64,000 bases of DNA, from NCBI RefSeq assembly GCF_022347765.1, contig NZ_JAKRFZ010000004.1, positions 1 through 64,000 of the forward strand, written 5' to 3'. Below the pieces are notes generated by a model, which saw only the letters and a list, made by a program, of their open reading frames with translations, ran no database searches and was not told the DNA's origin. The DNA comes from Pseudoalteromonas sp. OOF1S-7 (GTDB lineage Bacteria; Pseudomonadota; Gammaproteobacteria; Enterobacterales; Alteromonadaceae). Both the position numbers and the translations under genes were made by a program. Each line of letters opens with the position of its first letter. Within the stretch, counting starts at the first letter, position 1. Of this stretch, positions 27,879-37,178 are shown piece by piece.

Positions 27879-29150
27879 TTAAGGAATAAGAGAAAGGTGC
27901 TCTGCGTCAGCAAAGCGGTTGTATGAAGACGTGATCAGTCGCTCGTTGGCACCCAGGCCTGACAGGACTTCCACTTGTGTGGGATTACGGCGCCCAAGCG
28001 TAATCTGGCGCTTGTGCGCACTACGCCCATCTGGACTTACTACAAATGCCCAGGCACCCGCCGTGGATTGCATAAACGCCCCGTTTTCGATGACCAGCTG
28101 AGCTGTTTCGGAGCTCAGGTTTAGCTCTAGAGGCAAACTCTGTCCGAGTCTCAATGCGGGCGCTTCAGAGGGGTTTTGGAAATGAAAATCGACTTTAAAG
28201 CGGCCGTTTTCGATGCCTGGGTATATTCTGGATACGGTCAGTGCAATCGTTGCTTGCCCCACCTGGATAGTGGCAGTGTGCGCCATTGAGATTTGATCAA
28301 TATAGAACTCATCAATATGTGCACTGACTTTAAATTTATCTATCAGATCAACCTGACCAAGCCGTTCACCCGGGGTTTTTGATTCACCAACCCGGGCAGC
28401 CATGAAAGTCAATTGACCATCACGCGGGGCACGGATAGTGAGTTTGTCCAGGCTGGATTGCGATATCTGAAGGTTAGATTGCAAAGTAGCAATACTCTGA
28501 GAAAGCTGCGTAAGCTGTTGCTGTTGTAATAATGCTTCTTTTTGCTGGCTTTGTTTTACTGTTTCGCGGTATCTCACTTGATAGTTAAGTTCATCCCTGA
28601 GCGTCTCTACAGTACGTTGTGGCACCAAGGCTTGTTCATATAGCTTTTGTTGTCGCGCTAAATCTTTTTCCAGTTTAAGAATTGCAAAGTCGAGCTCAAT
28701 GATGTCACGCGCTAATGCGAGCTGGTTTTGCTCAACGGCGAGGCGCGTATTGCGCATGTCGTTAATTTGTTCCGACACTTCTGCTTCACGCGCCAATACC
28801 CTCAGTTGTAGATCGGTGTTGCTGAGCTTGAGCAATGCCTGACCTTGACGAACCAGCTCACCTTCCTGGACATACAAGGCGTCTACGCGCCCGCCATCAA
28901 TTGCATCGATGAAGATGGTATCTTGTGGTTCGACAATACCGCGCAATGGCAGGTAGTGAGTAAAGTTGGCGTGGTGTGCCGAACTGAACTCAAGCGTCTT
29001 CTGGCTGACGTTGTAGATTTTACCCGACGCCTGAAAATGGGTACTGAACACCTGAATGCTTATTACTGAGACCGCAATGAAAGCAACGGCAATCGAAGTA
29101 ATGACAACACGTCGTCTGCTCAAAAATTTGGGTTGAATAGGTTTATCCAT
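27879..29150 (-). CDS. HlyD-family periplasmic adaptor of the ABC operon
   Basis: A 423-residue membrane-fusion protein anchored by an N-terminal helix (VVITSIAVAFIAVSVISIQVF, about 10-31). A lipoyl half (about 75-110), a long coiled-coil hairpin rich in Gln/Leu/Arg (about 110-230, AREAEVSEQINDMRNTRLAVEQ onwards), the second lipoyl half (TIRAPRDGQLTFMAARVGES) and a beta-barrel follow. First gene of the adaptor-ATPase-permease operon, 184 bp downstream of the interrupted regulator. Confidence 0.9.
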   Translation of the reverse strand: MDKPIQPKFLSRRRVVITSIAVAFIAVSVISIQVFSTHFQASGKIYNVSQKTLEFSSAHHANFTHYLPLRGIVEPQDTIFIDAIDGGRVDALYVQEGELVRQGQALLKLSNTDLQLRVLAREAEVSEQINDMRNTRLAVEQNQLALARDIIELDFAILKLEKDLARQQKLYEQALVPQRTVETLRDELNYQVRYRETVKQSQQKEALLQQQQLTQLSQSIATLQSNLQISQSSLDKLTIRAPRDGQLTFMAARVGESKTPGERLGQVDLIDKFKVSAHIDEFYIDQISMAHTATIQVGQATIALTVSRIYPGIENGRFKVDFHFQNPSEAPALRLGQSLPLELNLSSETAQLVIENGAFMQSTAGAWAFVVSPDGRSAHKRQITLGRRNPTQVEVLSGLGANERLITSSYNRFADAEHLSLIP

Positions 29151-29254
29151 ACTGGCTCCTGATCCTGTGAATGAAAACGCAGATCAGTATTACTAAACTG
29201 CAAAGAGGATTCAGGAACAAACCGGGAAAAGGTGTGATGGCTAGCGGAAAAGCG

Positions 29255-29275
29255 ATGACCACTGGAAGTGGTCAT
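29255..29275 (-). terminator. Hairpin downstream of the CadC-type gene
   Basis: ATGACCACT (29255-29263), 3-nt loop, AGTGGTCAT (29267-29275), a perfect 9-bp stem, followed on the minus strand by CGCTTTTCC. It may end the regulator transcript or act as an operator before the export operon; the U-tract is short. Confidence 0.5.
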
Positions 29276-29334
29276 AACTAAAAGTAATAAAATTAATAGC
29301 TTAAGTTGGGGTGAGATAGTAAGACAACATCGCC

Positions 29335-31416
29335 TTACTGTGCATCGAGCGTTCTCATGATATCTGCCGTGGTCCGTTGCAGACGGGTATAGATAACTCC
29401 ATGTGCTGAAAACTGATAATCTGTATTATCTATCTGCTGTGGCAAGGCTACACTATCTGTTACAGTCATAGGGAGGTGCACATGACTTTGATCGTCCTTT
29501 ATACAATGTAACCCATTTTGTCCACGCTGCAGCGTAAGCCGTCGATTGGGCAGGTGCGTTGTACAATACAGTGGTAATGCTGAGGTCACTGAGGTTGACT
29601 CTGTATGCTTGAATACCTGTCCTGTTTTGCGGTGTAACAGGTAATAAGCACCGTCGTGTTTACTGTAGATCCCACCCATAAACTCGGGAAAAATAGTCTC
29701 GTATTCTAGTGTTGTCAGATCAAAACGTACCAGCTGCCAGCGATTGTTTCTGGTAGTGGAAAACAACAATTGATTGTCAGAATGCCAGCTGACACCCCTG
29801 ATAGCTATGTCGGTGACGGGGAGCTGAATGGTTTTCAGTGTTGTAATCGTTGTGACGAGAAGCTGATTATCCCCCAGACTGAGCAGCCGGTTACCATCGG
29901 GAGAAAATGCGAGCTGGTAAAATCGATGGGAAGCTTTACTGGAGGTCAGCGGAACAGGGTCCGCCAGCGGCTGAGTAATATCACCCAGATATACTTGTGC
30001 ATGTGTAGAGCGTTTTGAAACAAAGGCATAATGTGATGATGTATCTGCTATCGTTGGCAGGTAATCCATAACCGATGAATTTGCCAGGGGCTGGGTTTGA
30101 TTGTCTGAACTGCGCTGTAAATAGATATCCCGGTCCAGAAGGTAAGACACAAAGGTAAAGTCGGTCCCATTACCTATTCTGGCTGGATGTTTTACGCGCG
30201 CCGTGTTGCTAACGACGGTTGCCAGTTTATCGCCTTGTACAGTACTTTGCCACAACTCATAAGCCGGGTGTGGGGCAGGGTGGATCAAGCTTTGGCTATC
30301 ATGATGCCAGATGGCTGAGCGCATCAGATAATCTAGTTGTGCGGTTTGAGTTAGTTTTGATGAGGCGAGATCGAGCGTGTAAATGCGTGTTTTCGGGCCG
30401 AACTCGCTGTTTAGCATAACCAGTGAGTTGCCGTCCGGTGAAAGGTCAAACGCATAGTTTCCACGACCATTGGTAATGGGCTGATTCACGATTGACTTTT
30501 GCCCCTGGGTTAAATCAATCTGAAAAACTTGATAACCAGCCTCTTCAGAGGTGCGATCATTGAAATAGAGTTTTTTCCCGTCTGATGAAAACGCCAGGCC
30601 GGGCTTGCTTTCACTGCCACATGTGCTGAGTTTTTGCCATAGTGCTTGCGTGTGCAAATGCGTCAGACGAACCAGATAAATACCACATGCTTGAGGTGTA
30701 TGCATGACAAATGCAAGCTGAGCACTGTCAGGTGACCAACGGGGCCGACTAAAACGCGCGAGCGGGATAGATAGCTGCTGCTGGGAATGTGTTCTGACAT
30801 TTTCGATAATGAGCGCATTCAGTTGCTTCGTCTTTTTGACATAAACGAGAGTTTTGAGATCTGGCGACAGGCTGGGGTATAACTCCTCGCCTTGAGCGCG
30901 CGTATATGGTTTGACTTGTTTGTTTAAACTCAGTTCTGGCGGCGAGTAAGGGTTGTACAGAAACATACTAGCCATAAAAGCGACTGCTGCAGACATGCCG
31001 ATGGCAGATAAAATGGGCCGCTTAATTCGGACTTTGCTGCAAGGAGGTTGATGTTTGCTTGTACTGGCACCATGGATGTTTTCGGCCTGCATTGGGAGCT
31101 GATCTGTTTCATGAAACGCAGTGATCATTCGATACCCTTTACGTGGCACGGTCAAAATGAAATTGGGGGATTTGGGGTCATCGCCCAGGGCTTTACGAAC
31201 CTTGACCAGAGTCCGGCTAATGGCGTTATCCGTTACGAGCGTGCCTTGCTAAACTGTATCCATTAACTCATCTTTGTTAATCACGCGCTGTTGATTGCAT
31301 GCCAGATAGTAGAGGAGATCGTACACCTTTGGTGCCAGCGTCACTGAGACACCATCACGGATGAGTATCTGGTTATGGGTATCTATGATCAGGTGTTCAA
31401 ATCTAAGGTATCTCAA
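29335..31416 (-). pseudogene. CadC/ToxR-type regulator with TolB-like domain, in-frame amber stop
   Basis: Membrane-bound one-component regulator: winged helix (residues about 1-100), one transmembrane helix (PILSAIGMSAAVAFMASMFLY) and a periplasmic TolB-like beta-propeller with repeated LSPDGNSLV-type motifs to the C-terminus. A TAG at 31249-31251 interrupts the winged helix. Upstream the frame reads LAPKVYDLLYYLACNQQRVINKDELMDTV; downstream the same frame resumes QGTLVTDNAISRTLVKVRKA and the wing TVPRKGYRM. OmpR-type helices have VW at this point, so the stop replaces a Trp (TGG to TAG). The likely start is the TTG at 31416 with AGGA upstream. The rest of the 2.1-kb frame is intact, so the change is recent, suppressed, or a sequencing error. 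Confidence 0.8.
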
Positions 31417-31706
31417 AATAGGTTCCTGCCTGGTACACAATGGTATTATTATTATCTTTGTACACGCCAACGTGTGAGTTGGTTAATTCAGATAGTACGC
31501 TAGTTTATAGGTCGACGTAAATCCAGGTGCTTTCATTACCTCCAGCTTTTTAGTTCTAACCTCCTAAAATATAAAGCAATAAAATCTTGGTCATCGTGTG
31601 GTCACTGTTCCATCCTGAGAATTCCTTAAGAAATCAGCATTACTTCATGTGTCACGGGGCACGAGTCGATATGGTGAGCAGAAATTAAACCTAAATAAGG
31701 AATTAT

Positions 31707-32453
31707 ATGATGTGTAGATTTCATCGTGCTCACTTTCTGGTATTGGTAAAAAGGCTTGTTTTACTGACCTTAATCCTAACCTTCTCTGTGTCTGCTTTAT
31801 CGGCAGAGCTGCGCAAAGGCAAAATTCTGTTTGTTATCTCCGGGGATAAGCATGGTTTTTGGTTACCTGAAGTGGTAGGCCCATACCGGGTGCTACACGA
31901 CGCAGGGTATGAAATTGAGCTTGCCAGCAGCACCGGCAAGCCCGGATATCCCCGAGGGCGATTGGGAGAGAAACAATTACGCTGGCTGGATAATTCGCCC
32001 CTTAAGCAACAGCTTAGCGAGCCAGGTGTCATAGAAACACGCAATAGTCGGGACTATTTGGCCGTGTACTACGCAGGTGGAGCTGGGCCAATGTTTGACC
32101 TGACGGCGCATACATCAGCAAAGGTGCTTACAGAAGCGATATATAAAGCGGGTGGTATCATTGCCGCGGATTGTCATGGCACTGTTGCCTTACTGAACTT
32201 ACAGGATGATAGCGGTACCCGATTGATCTCGAACAGGCGTATTACCGGCAAAGCGAATAGCGAAGAAGGGTGGTTCGCCCGGAGGCATTATCCATTTCTG
32301 ATTGAAGATGAGGCAATCAGGCTTGGTGCGAATTTTGTTGCTGCAAAAAAAGGGGAAGTGAATGTTGTTGTGGATGGCCAGTTTATAACCGGACAGAATC
32401 CGGCGTCAGCAATACCTATGGCTGAGGCGCTGTTGAGCGCTTTAGAGGAGTGA
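31707..32453 (+). CDS. Secreted DJ-1/PfpI-family protein
   Basis: A 248-residue protein with an N-terminal signal peptide (LVLLTLILTFSVSALSA, cleavage near residue 34), then a class I glutamine-amidotransferase-like fold. The nucleophile elbow is AADCHGTVAL with Cys156, and an acidic residue follows in EVVGPYRVLHDAGYEIELAS. The family includes chaperone-like, glyoxalase III-like and protease-like members; function here is unknown. Predicted periplasmic location is less usual for the family. AAGGAATT precedes the ATG. The 3' end overlaps the convergent GNAT gene by 38 bp. Confidence 0.85.
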   Translation: MMCRFHRAHFLVLVKRLVLLTLILTFSVSALSAELRKGKILFVISGDKHGFWLPEVVGPYRVLHDAGYEIELASSTGKPGYPRGRLGEKQLRWLDNSPLKQQLSEPGVIETRNSRDYLAVYYAGGAGPMFDLTAHTSAKVLTEAIYKAGGIIAADCHGTVALLNLQDDSGTRLISNRRITGKANSEEGWFARRHYPFLIEDEAIRLGANFVAAKKGEVNVVVDGQFITGQNPASAIPMAEALLSALEE

Positions 32454-32991
32454 ACTGATGAAACTCTTCGCGTAACAGTGCATACCTGTATTCATCTACC
32501 CAGCAGCCCTTGAAACAGAGGCTTTTTACATAATGGGCTTCACATCGGAAATGCAGTGCCTCCAGCAATTTTTGAGCGGGTAAGTTTCGGGTATCAGTCA
32601 ATGCGGTCAGGCGGTGAATACCGTACTTAGAAAACAAATGGGGTAGTAGTAACCGAAGTGCACGCCTGGCTACCCCGTTATGCTGCGATTCAGGTGCCAG
32701 CGTAAAGCCAATCTCAACCTGCAGTTGTGGTAAAAAGTGTAATGCCAGATCGCCAAGTAACTCACCTGACAGGCGCTGAACGATCGCAATCTGAAACCAC
32801 AGCCCGGGCTCTGCGAAACGGTCATAATCCATCGCCCGAAAAAGGGCGCTGGCATCTTCCAGTGTGTAGTTCTCATCCCAGCTTTGAAATCGCGCAATCT
32901 CGGGTTTCGCTCTGTACCGGGCAAAGTTCTTGAGATCTGACTCTTTAAAGGGTCGAAGTAGAAGAGTGTCATCACCGCATAGTATGTCCAT
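32416..32991 (-). CDS. GNAT-family N-acetyltransferase
   Basis: A 191-residue acetyltransferase of the RimJ/RimL type: substrate-side start LLLRPFKESDLKNFARYRAKPE, the acetyl-CoA region IGFTLAPESQHNGVARRALRLLLPHLFSKYGIHRLTA, and TDTRNLPAQKLLEALHFR near the C-terminus. Acceptor unknown (protein N-terminus or small molecule). The ATG at 32991 fits the family start better than an in-frame ATG 14 codons upstream. It overlaps the DJ-1 gene tail to tail by 38 bp. Confidence 0.85.
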   Translation of the reverse strand: MDILCGDDTLLLRPFKESDLKNFARYRAKPEIARFQSWDENYTLEDASALFRAMDYDRFAEPGLWFQIAIVQRLSGELLGDLALHFLPQLQVEIGFTLAPESQHNGVARRALRLLLPHLFSKYGIHRLTALTDTRNLPAQKLLEALHFRCEAHYVKSLCFKGCWVDEYRYALLREEFHQFTPLKRSTAPQP

Positions 32992-33114
32992 ATACGCTCC
33001 CAGATTGTTGCTGTTTAGAAATTTATACCACATCCAGTGAGGTCACCAATAACTTGATGGATCTGAGCGCACGTGGATGGTCTAGACCAGAATAGGCCTG
33101 GTCGGGCCATTGCG

Positions 33115-35331
33115 TCATTTGTTATCTAGAGTTGATATATCCGGCTTTGCCGTCCCCGGTTGTGTCCGAGCTTGCCTGCCCATTACTCGGGTGATGGTAT
33201 CAAACAATGCCTGCATATCTATGGGTTTTGCGACAAAATCATCGAATCCTAGTGACAAATAGCGGCTGACATCTTCAGGGAGCACATTGGCGGTGATGGC
33301 AATGAGCGGTTTACGGTAATCGGTATTCTTCACTTGCTGGCAAACTTCTATGCCATCCATCACGGGCATCTGAATATCGACAAAGAAAAGGTCGGGCTGC
33401 GCTTCGTTAAAGCAGTCCATGGCCAGCTTGCCGTTATTGGCCAGAGTGAGGTTGGCGCCGGTCTTTTTCATCATGGCGGCAAATATCTGTTGATTGATCA
33501 GGTTATCCTCAGCCAGTAGCACACTAACACCGCGCAAATTTGGTATTTGTGGTTGAGCTTCACTGGATGACTGCTGCGCTGTCGGTTTGGTGCTTAATAA
33601 CGGCAGATTAATTCTAAACTGACTGCCTTTACCAGCTGCACTGCTGACGGTAACTTCACCGTGCATGAGCTCCACCAGCTGTTTGACGATAGCCAGTCCG
33701 AGCCCCGACCCTCCATATTTGCGTGTGGTTGAACTGTCAGCCTGATGAAAGTGTTTAAACAGGCTGGCAACTTGGGTAGGTGTCATACCAATCCCACTAT
33801 CTCGAACTTCGATAATCAGCTGGCTTTTATCGCCCTGAATGCCCAACGTTACCTGACCCTGCTCGGTAAACTTAATGGCATTTGACAGTAAATTACGCAG
33901 TATCTGTTTAAGCCGCAGCGGATCAGCAAGGCGGACGGACAATGGTGGTTTTAACTCAGTGGTTAAGTCTAATGTGACCTGCTTGTCGCGGGCCAGGTGC
34001 TGGTATTCCTGGATCACCTCCTGGCATAACTGTAATATGTCGACTGCCAGAACTTCAAGCGTAAGCTTACCAGCTTCCATTTTCGAAAAATCGAGTATGT
34101 CATTTACCAGAGCAAGCAGGGTTTGCGATGAAGTATAGCCCTGCTCGACGAGCGAGTGGTCTTCCGGGTCTCGGTTGTGTTGTCTGAGCAACTGAAAAAC
34201 CCCCAGAATAGCATTCATTGGCGTGCGGATCTCATGGCTCATTGTGGCGAGAAACTGCGCTTTAGCCAGCTCAGATTGCTCTGCGCGTACCTTTTCTTGC
34301 TTAAGTTGTGTCACTTGCGTATTAACGTTACTCACCAGCTCGTTCAGCGTCTTTTGTAATGTTTTGAGTTCTTCGTATTCGAGGTTGGCATTATTTTGTT
34401 CATAATTTCCAGAAGTCAGCGATACACAGTATTTTTCAAGTTGCTTCATAGGGCTTGTAACTTTACGGCTCACATAAGCCAGATACCAAATGAGAATGAT
34501 TAACACACCCAGCGCCAGTAGTGCGCTTCTGATAATGGCGTACAGGATCTCCCGCGTATATGCGCTGTGCTGATGAGAAAGCGAAAGAGACAAGTTCAAG
34601 CCATCGTCACTGCGTTCATAAATCGGATGGGTTGCATTAAGGCCCGCCTCAAACTCAAGGCCCTCACGAAACCACATTTGTTTATCTGAATAGATACTCA
34701 AAGCTTCATAATCAGCCAGCTCAATTGCCAGTTGACTGACATCCAGCTCAAAAAACAGCACGCTGGTGTAGCGAAAAGGGTCAATGAGAGAGGGCAAAGT
34801 TTGGCGTAGTGGCACGGCAATAAATAAGGTCCCTGCAGTTGTGTCGGCAACCCCCAACTCCTTGTTGCTGATCAATAGTTTACGGACCATCAACTCTCGC
34901 GCACTTTCATTGATCACTGAGCTGGCGTGTTCAATGATGGAAGGCGTAGCCCAGTGCAGAGTATAAAGCGGGTAACCTTCGACGATGTAGGGCGAGCCGT
35001 CGCTGATCATCACACTTTTTACCAAAGGAGATGTATAGACCAAGTCGCGCATTTCTTTGAGTGCATATTGCGTATATAAAAGGTTGAGCGGGAGTTCCGC
35101 CAGGATCCGGTGATCGCTGTAATGAGCGACCTGAAAAGTAAACTCGGCAAGCCGGTTCTTGAGGTCCAGAGACAGGCTGGTCGCGCGCTGTGCAACCGTG
35201 TCTGCGGCAATTTTGTTGGCTTGTGTCCAGGCGCTGTAAGCAAAATGCGCGAGCGCAATGGTCAGCAAAGCAAGAACCATGGCGCCGACTTTTAGCTGTA
35301 ACTCACTGACCAGGCTTTTTTTCTTGCTCAT
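33115..35331 (-). CDS. Hybrid sensor histidine kinase with receiver
   Basis: A 738-residue membrane sensor. Two transmembrane helices (about 12-34 and 265-290, the latter [19 protein letters not shown]) flank a periplasmic sensing domain; then HAMP-like and coiled-coil segments, HisKA with His366 ([16 protein letters not shown]), HATPase (DSGIGMT, GSGLGLA) and a C-terminal receiver with Asp652 (LFFVDIQMP). The ATG at 35331 overlaps the end of the solute-binding-protein gene by 29 bp, so the two are coupled. The phosphorelay output is not encoded nearby. Confidence 0.92.
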   Translation of the reverse strand: MSKKKSLVSELQLKVGAMVLALLTIALAHFAYSAWTQANKIAADTVAQRATSLSLDLKNRLAEFTFQVAHYSDHRILAELPLNLLYTQYALKEMRDLVYTSPLVKSVMISDGSPYIVEGYPLYTLHWATPSIIEHASSVINESARELMVRKLLISNKELGVADTTAGTLFIAVPLRQTLPSLIDPFRYTSVLFFELDVSQLAIELADYEALSIYSDKQMWFREGLEFEAGLNATHPIYERSDDGLNLSLSLSHQHSAYTREILYAIIRSALLALGVLIILIWYLAYVSRKVTSPMKQLEKYCVSLTSGNYEQNNANLEYEELKTLQKTLNELVSNVNTQVTQLKQEKVRAEQSELAKAQFLATMSHEIRTPMNAILGVFQLLRQHNRDPEDHSLVEQGYTSSQTLLALVNDILDFSKMEAGKLTLEVLAVDILQLCQEVIQEYQHLARDKQVTLDLTTELKPPLSVRLADPLRLKQILRNLLSNAIKFTEQGQVTLGIQGDKSQLIIEVRDSGIGMTPTQVASLFKHFHQADSSTTRKYGGSGLGLAIVKQLVELMHGEVTVSSAAGKGSQFRINLPLLSTKPTAQQSSSEAQPQIPNLRGVSVLLAEDNLINQQIFAAMMKKTGANLTLANNGKLAMDCFNEAQPDLFFVDIQMPVMDGIEVCQQVKNTDYRKPLIAITANVLPEDVSRYLSLGFDDFVAKPIDMQALFDTITRVMGRQARTQPGTAKPDISTLDNK

Positions 35332-36499
35332 AACTAATCGACTTTTCAACAATGTGTTGCATAAAGTGGGCGGCCTGGTGTTCGTCCAGCACACCTGCCA
35401 GGTGGCGTGTCAGACCTTTTAACATCGCCTCCCAGACAAAGGCCATTTGTGCCTCGTTGGGCATTGGCTGAGCGTACTCCAGTGTAGAGATGAGAGCCTC
35501 TACCTGTGTAATACCTTGTATCTTAAGCATTTCAAGTGCGCGCCTATCAACTGGCAGCGCATTAATAGAGGACCATAAACTGGTTTGCACTGGCAGAGAT
35601 TGTAAAAACTCAGATAATGTTCTGAGTTGCGTGCTTTTTTCTCCGGATAAGGCATGGTCGGGAAACGCCATAACATGAGACGAAAAGTAAGAGCGCATAG
35701 GCTCACCACGCAGGCTGGGTAACTGTGTGACACCCAGTTTATCACCAAAATGCTCCGAGAAGCGTTGAAACATCCAGGAGCCATTAATGGTATAAGCAAC
35801 TTCACCAGATAAAAATTGATTAACCGTACAATCGTAGTCACATTCAACATCCAGCCAGGCCTCATCTTTAAGAGACTTATACCAGCGCAGGGCGCTGACC
35901 ATAGCTGATGTATCCAAGTTAGCGTTACCATTTAAAATCAAAGACGTTCCAAAGGTGCCCAGAAACGCTCTGTACCAGTACATCTCGTAATAGTTCCAAC
36001 TGATTTTAAGTCCATCCTCCTGGTGTTGTATGCGCAGTTGTTGCCAGTTTTTGGCGGCATCACTGACAAGAGCACGGTTATAATAAAGCATCAGGTGGTT
36101 ACCAAATACGATAGGTATCCCAAGTGTTGAGCCATTGGCTTTGATGTTCATGCGCACCTGATCTATCAAATGCGTTGAGAGCCAGTCATCGGGTACTTCG
36201 GATAAGTTAAGTGCTGTCAGCCCCATATAGTCTGCGGGCACTATAATACCGTCAGGAAGAGCGTTATTGCTGGCCCGCAACAGGAGCTCAGATTTTAGAG
36301 AGTTGTTTTCGAATTCAACAACTTTAACCTGGATGCCGGTTTTTCTGGTGAACTGCGCAAACAAAGGTTTGAAATCATAATTCTCCAAGCCTATGGCAAT
36401 GGTCAGTGTTTGTCCAGGTAGCTGCTTGGCATATCCCAAACGGCTGCACAGGCCGGTCAACAATATGAATAATAATATGGTGCATAACCTGCCAGGCAT
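35303..36499 (-). CDS. Periplasmic solute-binding protein (family 1-like)
   Basis: A 398-residue protein with a signal peptide (LCTILLFILLTGLCSRLGYA, cleaved near 24) and the type II periplasmic binding fold of sugar/polyamine-binding proteins: LTIAIGLENYDFKPLFAQFTRKTGIQVKVVEF, then DGIIVPADYMGL and AYTINGSWMFQRFSEHFGDKLGV. No ABC permease or ATPase adjoins. The overlapping downstream gene is a hybrid kinase, so its job is more likely to present a ligand to that kinase than to feed a transporter; this is inference from the gene order. Confidence 0.85.
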   Translation of the reverse strand: MPGRLCTILLFILLTGLCSRLGYAKQLPGQTLTIAIGLENYDFKPLFAQFTRKTGIQVKVVEFENNSLKSELLLRASNNALPDGIIVPADYMGLTALNLSEVPDDWLSTHLIDQVRMNIKANGSTLGIPIVFGNHLMLYYNRALVSDAAKNWQQLRIQHQEDGLKISWNYYEMYWYRAFLGTFGTSLILNGNANLDTSAMVSALRWYKSLKDEAWLDVECDYDCTVNQFLSGEVAYTINGSWMFQRFSEHFGDKLGVTQLPSLRGEPMRSYFSSHVMAFPDHALSGEKSTQLRTLSEFLQSLPVQTSLWSSINALPVDRRALEMLKIQGITQVEALISTLEYAQPMPNEAQMAFVWEAMLKGLTRHLAGVLDEHQAAHFMQHIVEKSISYEQEKKPGQ

Positions 36500-36642
36500 G
36501 ACCTTCCTTAGAATATAATTTGCTAACTAATTTATAGCAAATTATCAGGTCAGAGCAAACCAATGATACGAAATCCTGCTTTAGTGTAACTATTGTACAA
36601 GCTGATGATTTGTATACGGTGGGGGGAATCACCAGAATCGAT

Positions 36643-36728
36643 TGGTACGACCGAGTGGATTCGAACCACCGAGCACTGGATCGGGTCATGGAGCGTGGTG
36701 GTGCGCTAACCAACTGAGCTACGGTCGT
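36643..36728 (-). pseudogene. Broken tRNA-Val-like copy
   Basis: Both acceptor strands, the D-loop, T arm and encoded CCA match the three intact tRNA-Val genes next to it, but the 3' half of the anticodon arm and the variable loop (17 nt in the intact genes) are replaced by an unrelated 26-nt segment. The D stem also has one mismatch (GCGC for GAGC). No 5-bp anticodon stem with a 7-nt loop can be formed, and the gene is 86 nt instead of 77. It is the promoter-distal member of the cluster. Confidence 0.8.
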
Positions 36729-36759
36729 ACTGAGATAGGAGTTAATTTATCAAATAAGT

Positions 36760-36836
36760 TGGTACGACCGAGTGGATTCGAACCACCGACCCCCACCATG
36801 TCAAGGTGGTGCTCTAACCAACTGAGCTACGGTCGT
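36760..36836 (-). tRNA. tRNA-Val(GAC)
   Basis: 77 nt including CCA. Acceptor ACGACCG/CGGTCGT, D stem GCTC/GAGC, anticodon stem CCACC/GGTGG with loop TTGACAT (anticodon GAC), T stem GGTGG/CCACT with loop TTCGAAT. Closely matches the E. coli valine GAC tRNA in the D, anticodon and variable regions. Confidence 0.97.
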
Positions 36837-36867
36837 ACTGAGATAGGAGTTAATTTATCAAATAAGT

Positions 36868-36944
36868 TGGTACGACCGAGTGGATTCGAACCACCGACCC
36901 CCACCATGTCAAGGTGGTGCTCTAACCAACTGAGCTACGGTCGT
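36868..36944 (-). tRNA. tRNA-Val(GAC)
   Basis: Identical in sequence to the copy at 36760-36836, offset by exactly 108 bp with nearly the same 31-bp spacer, so it arose by tandem duplication. Confidence 0.97.
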
Positions 36945-36975
36945 ACTGAGATACGAGTTAACTTATCAAATAAAT

Positions 36976-37052
36976 TGGTACGACCGAGTGGATTCGAACC
37001 ACCGACCCCCACCATGTCAAGGTGGTGCTCTAACCAACTGAGCTACGGTCGT
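36976..37052 (-). tRNA. tRNA-Val(GAC)
   Basis: Third identical copy, again 108 bp along. It is the promoter-proximal gene of the cluster. Confidence 0.97.
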
Positions 37053-37109
37053 ACTATGTTGAACAACTATGACTGTTTTGTTGCATTACGTCACTTGCCA
37101 ACGGCCGCT

Positions 37110-37138
37110 AATATATAGCGAGCGTTCGAAGGGATCAA
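37110..37138 (-). promoter_or_regulatory. Probable promoter of the tRNA-Val cluster
   Basis: On the minus strand TTGATC (37138-37133), a 17-nt spacer and TATATT (37115-37110), followed by a GC-rich AGCGGCCG discriminator, the arrangement expected of a stringently controlled stable-RNA promoter. It would start about 50 nt before the first tRNA. Confidence 0.6.
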
Positions 37139-37178
37139 GTAAATTTGCTAAATTAATGTTTGTTTGCACTTTTTTCGT

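Noticed and set aside
24743..29150. The adaptor-ATPase-permease operon as a new secretion system
   Set aside because: All three genes fit the well-known MacAB/FtsX exporter type; only the damaged regulator next to it is unusual.
36642..37118. An open frame of 158 codons across the tRNA array, repeating VRPSGFEPPTPTMSRWCSNQLSYGRT
   Set aside because: It is the antisense translation of the tandem tRNA-Val genes, a known source of false proteins.
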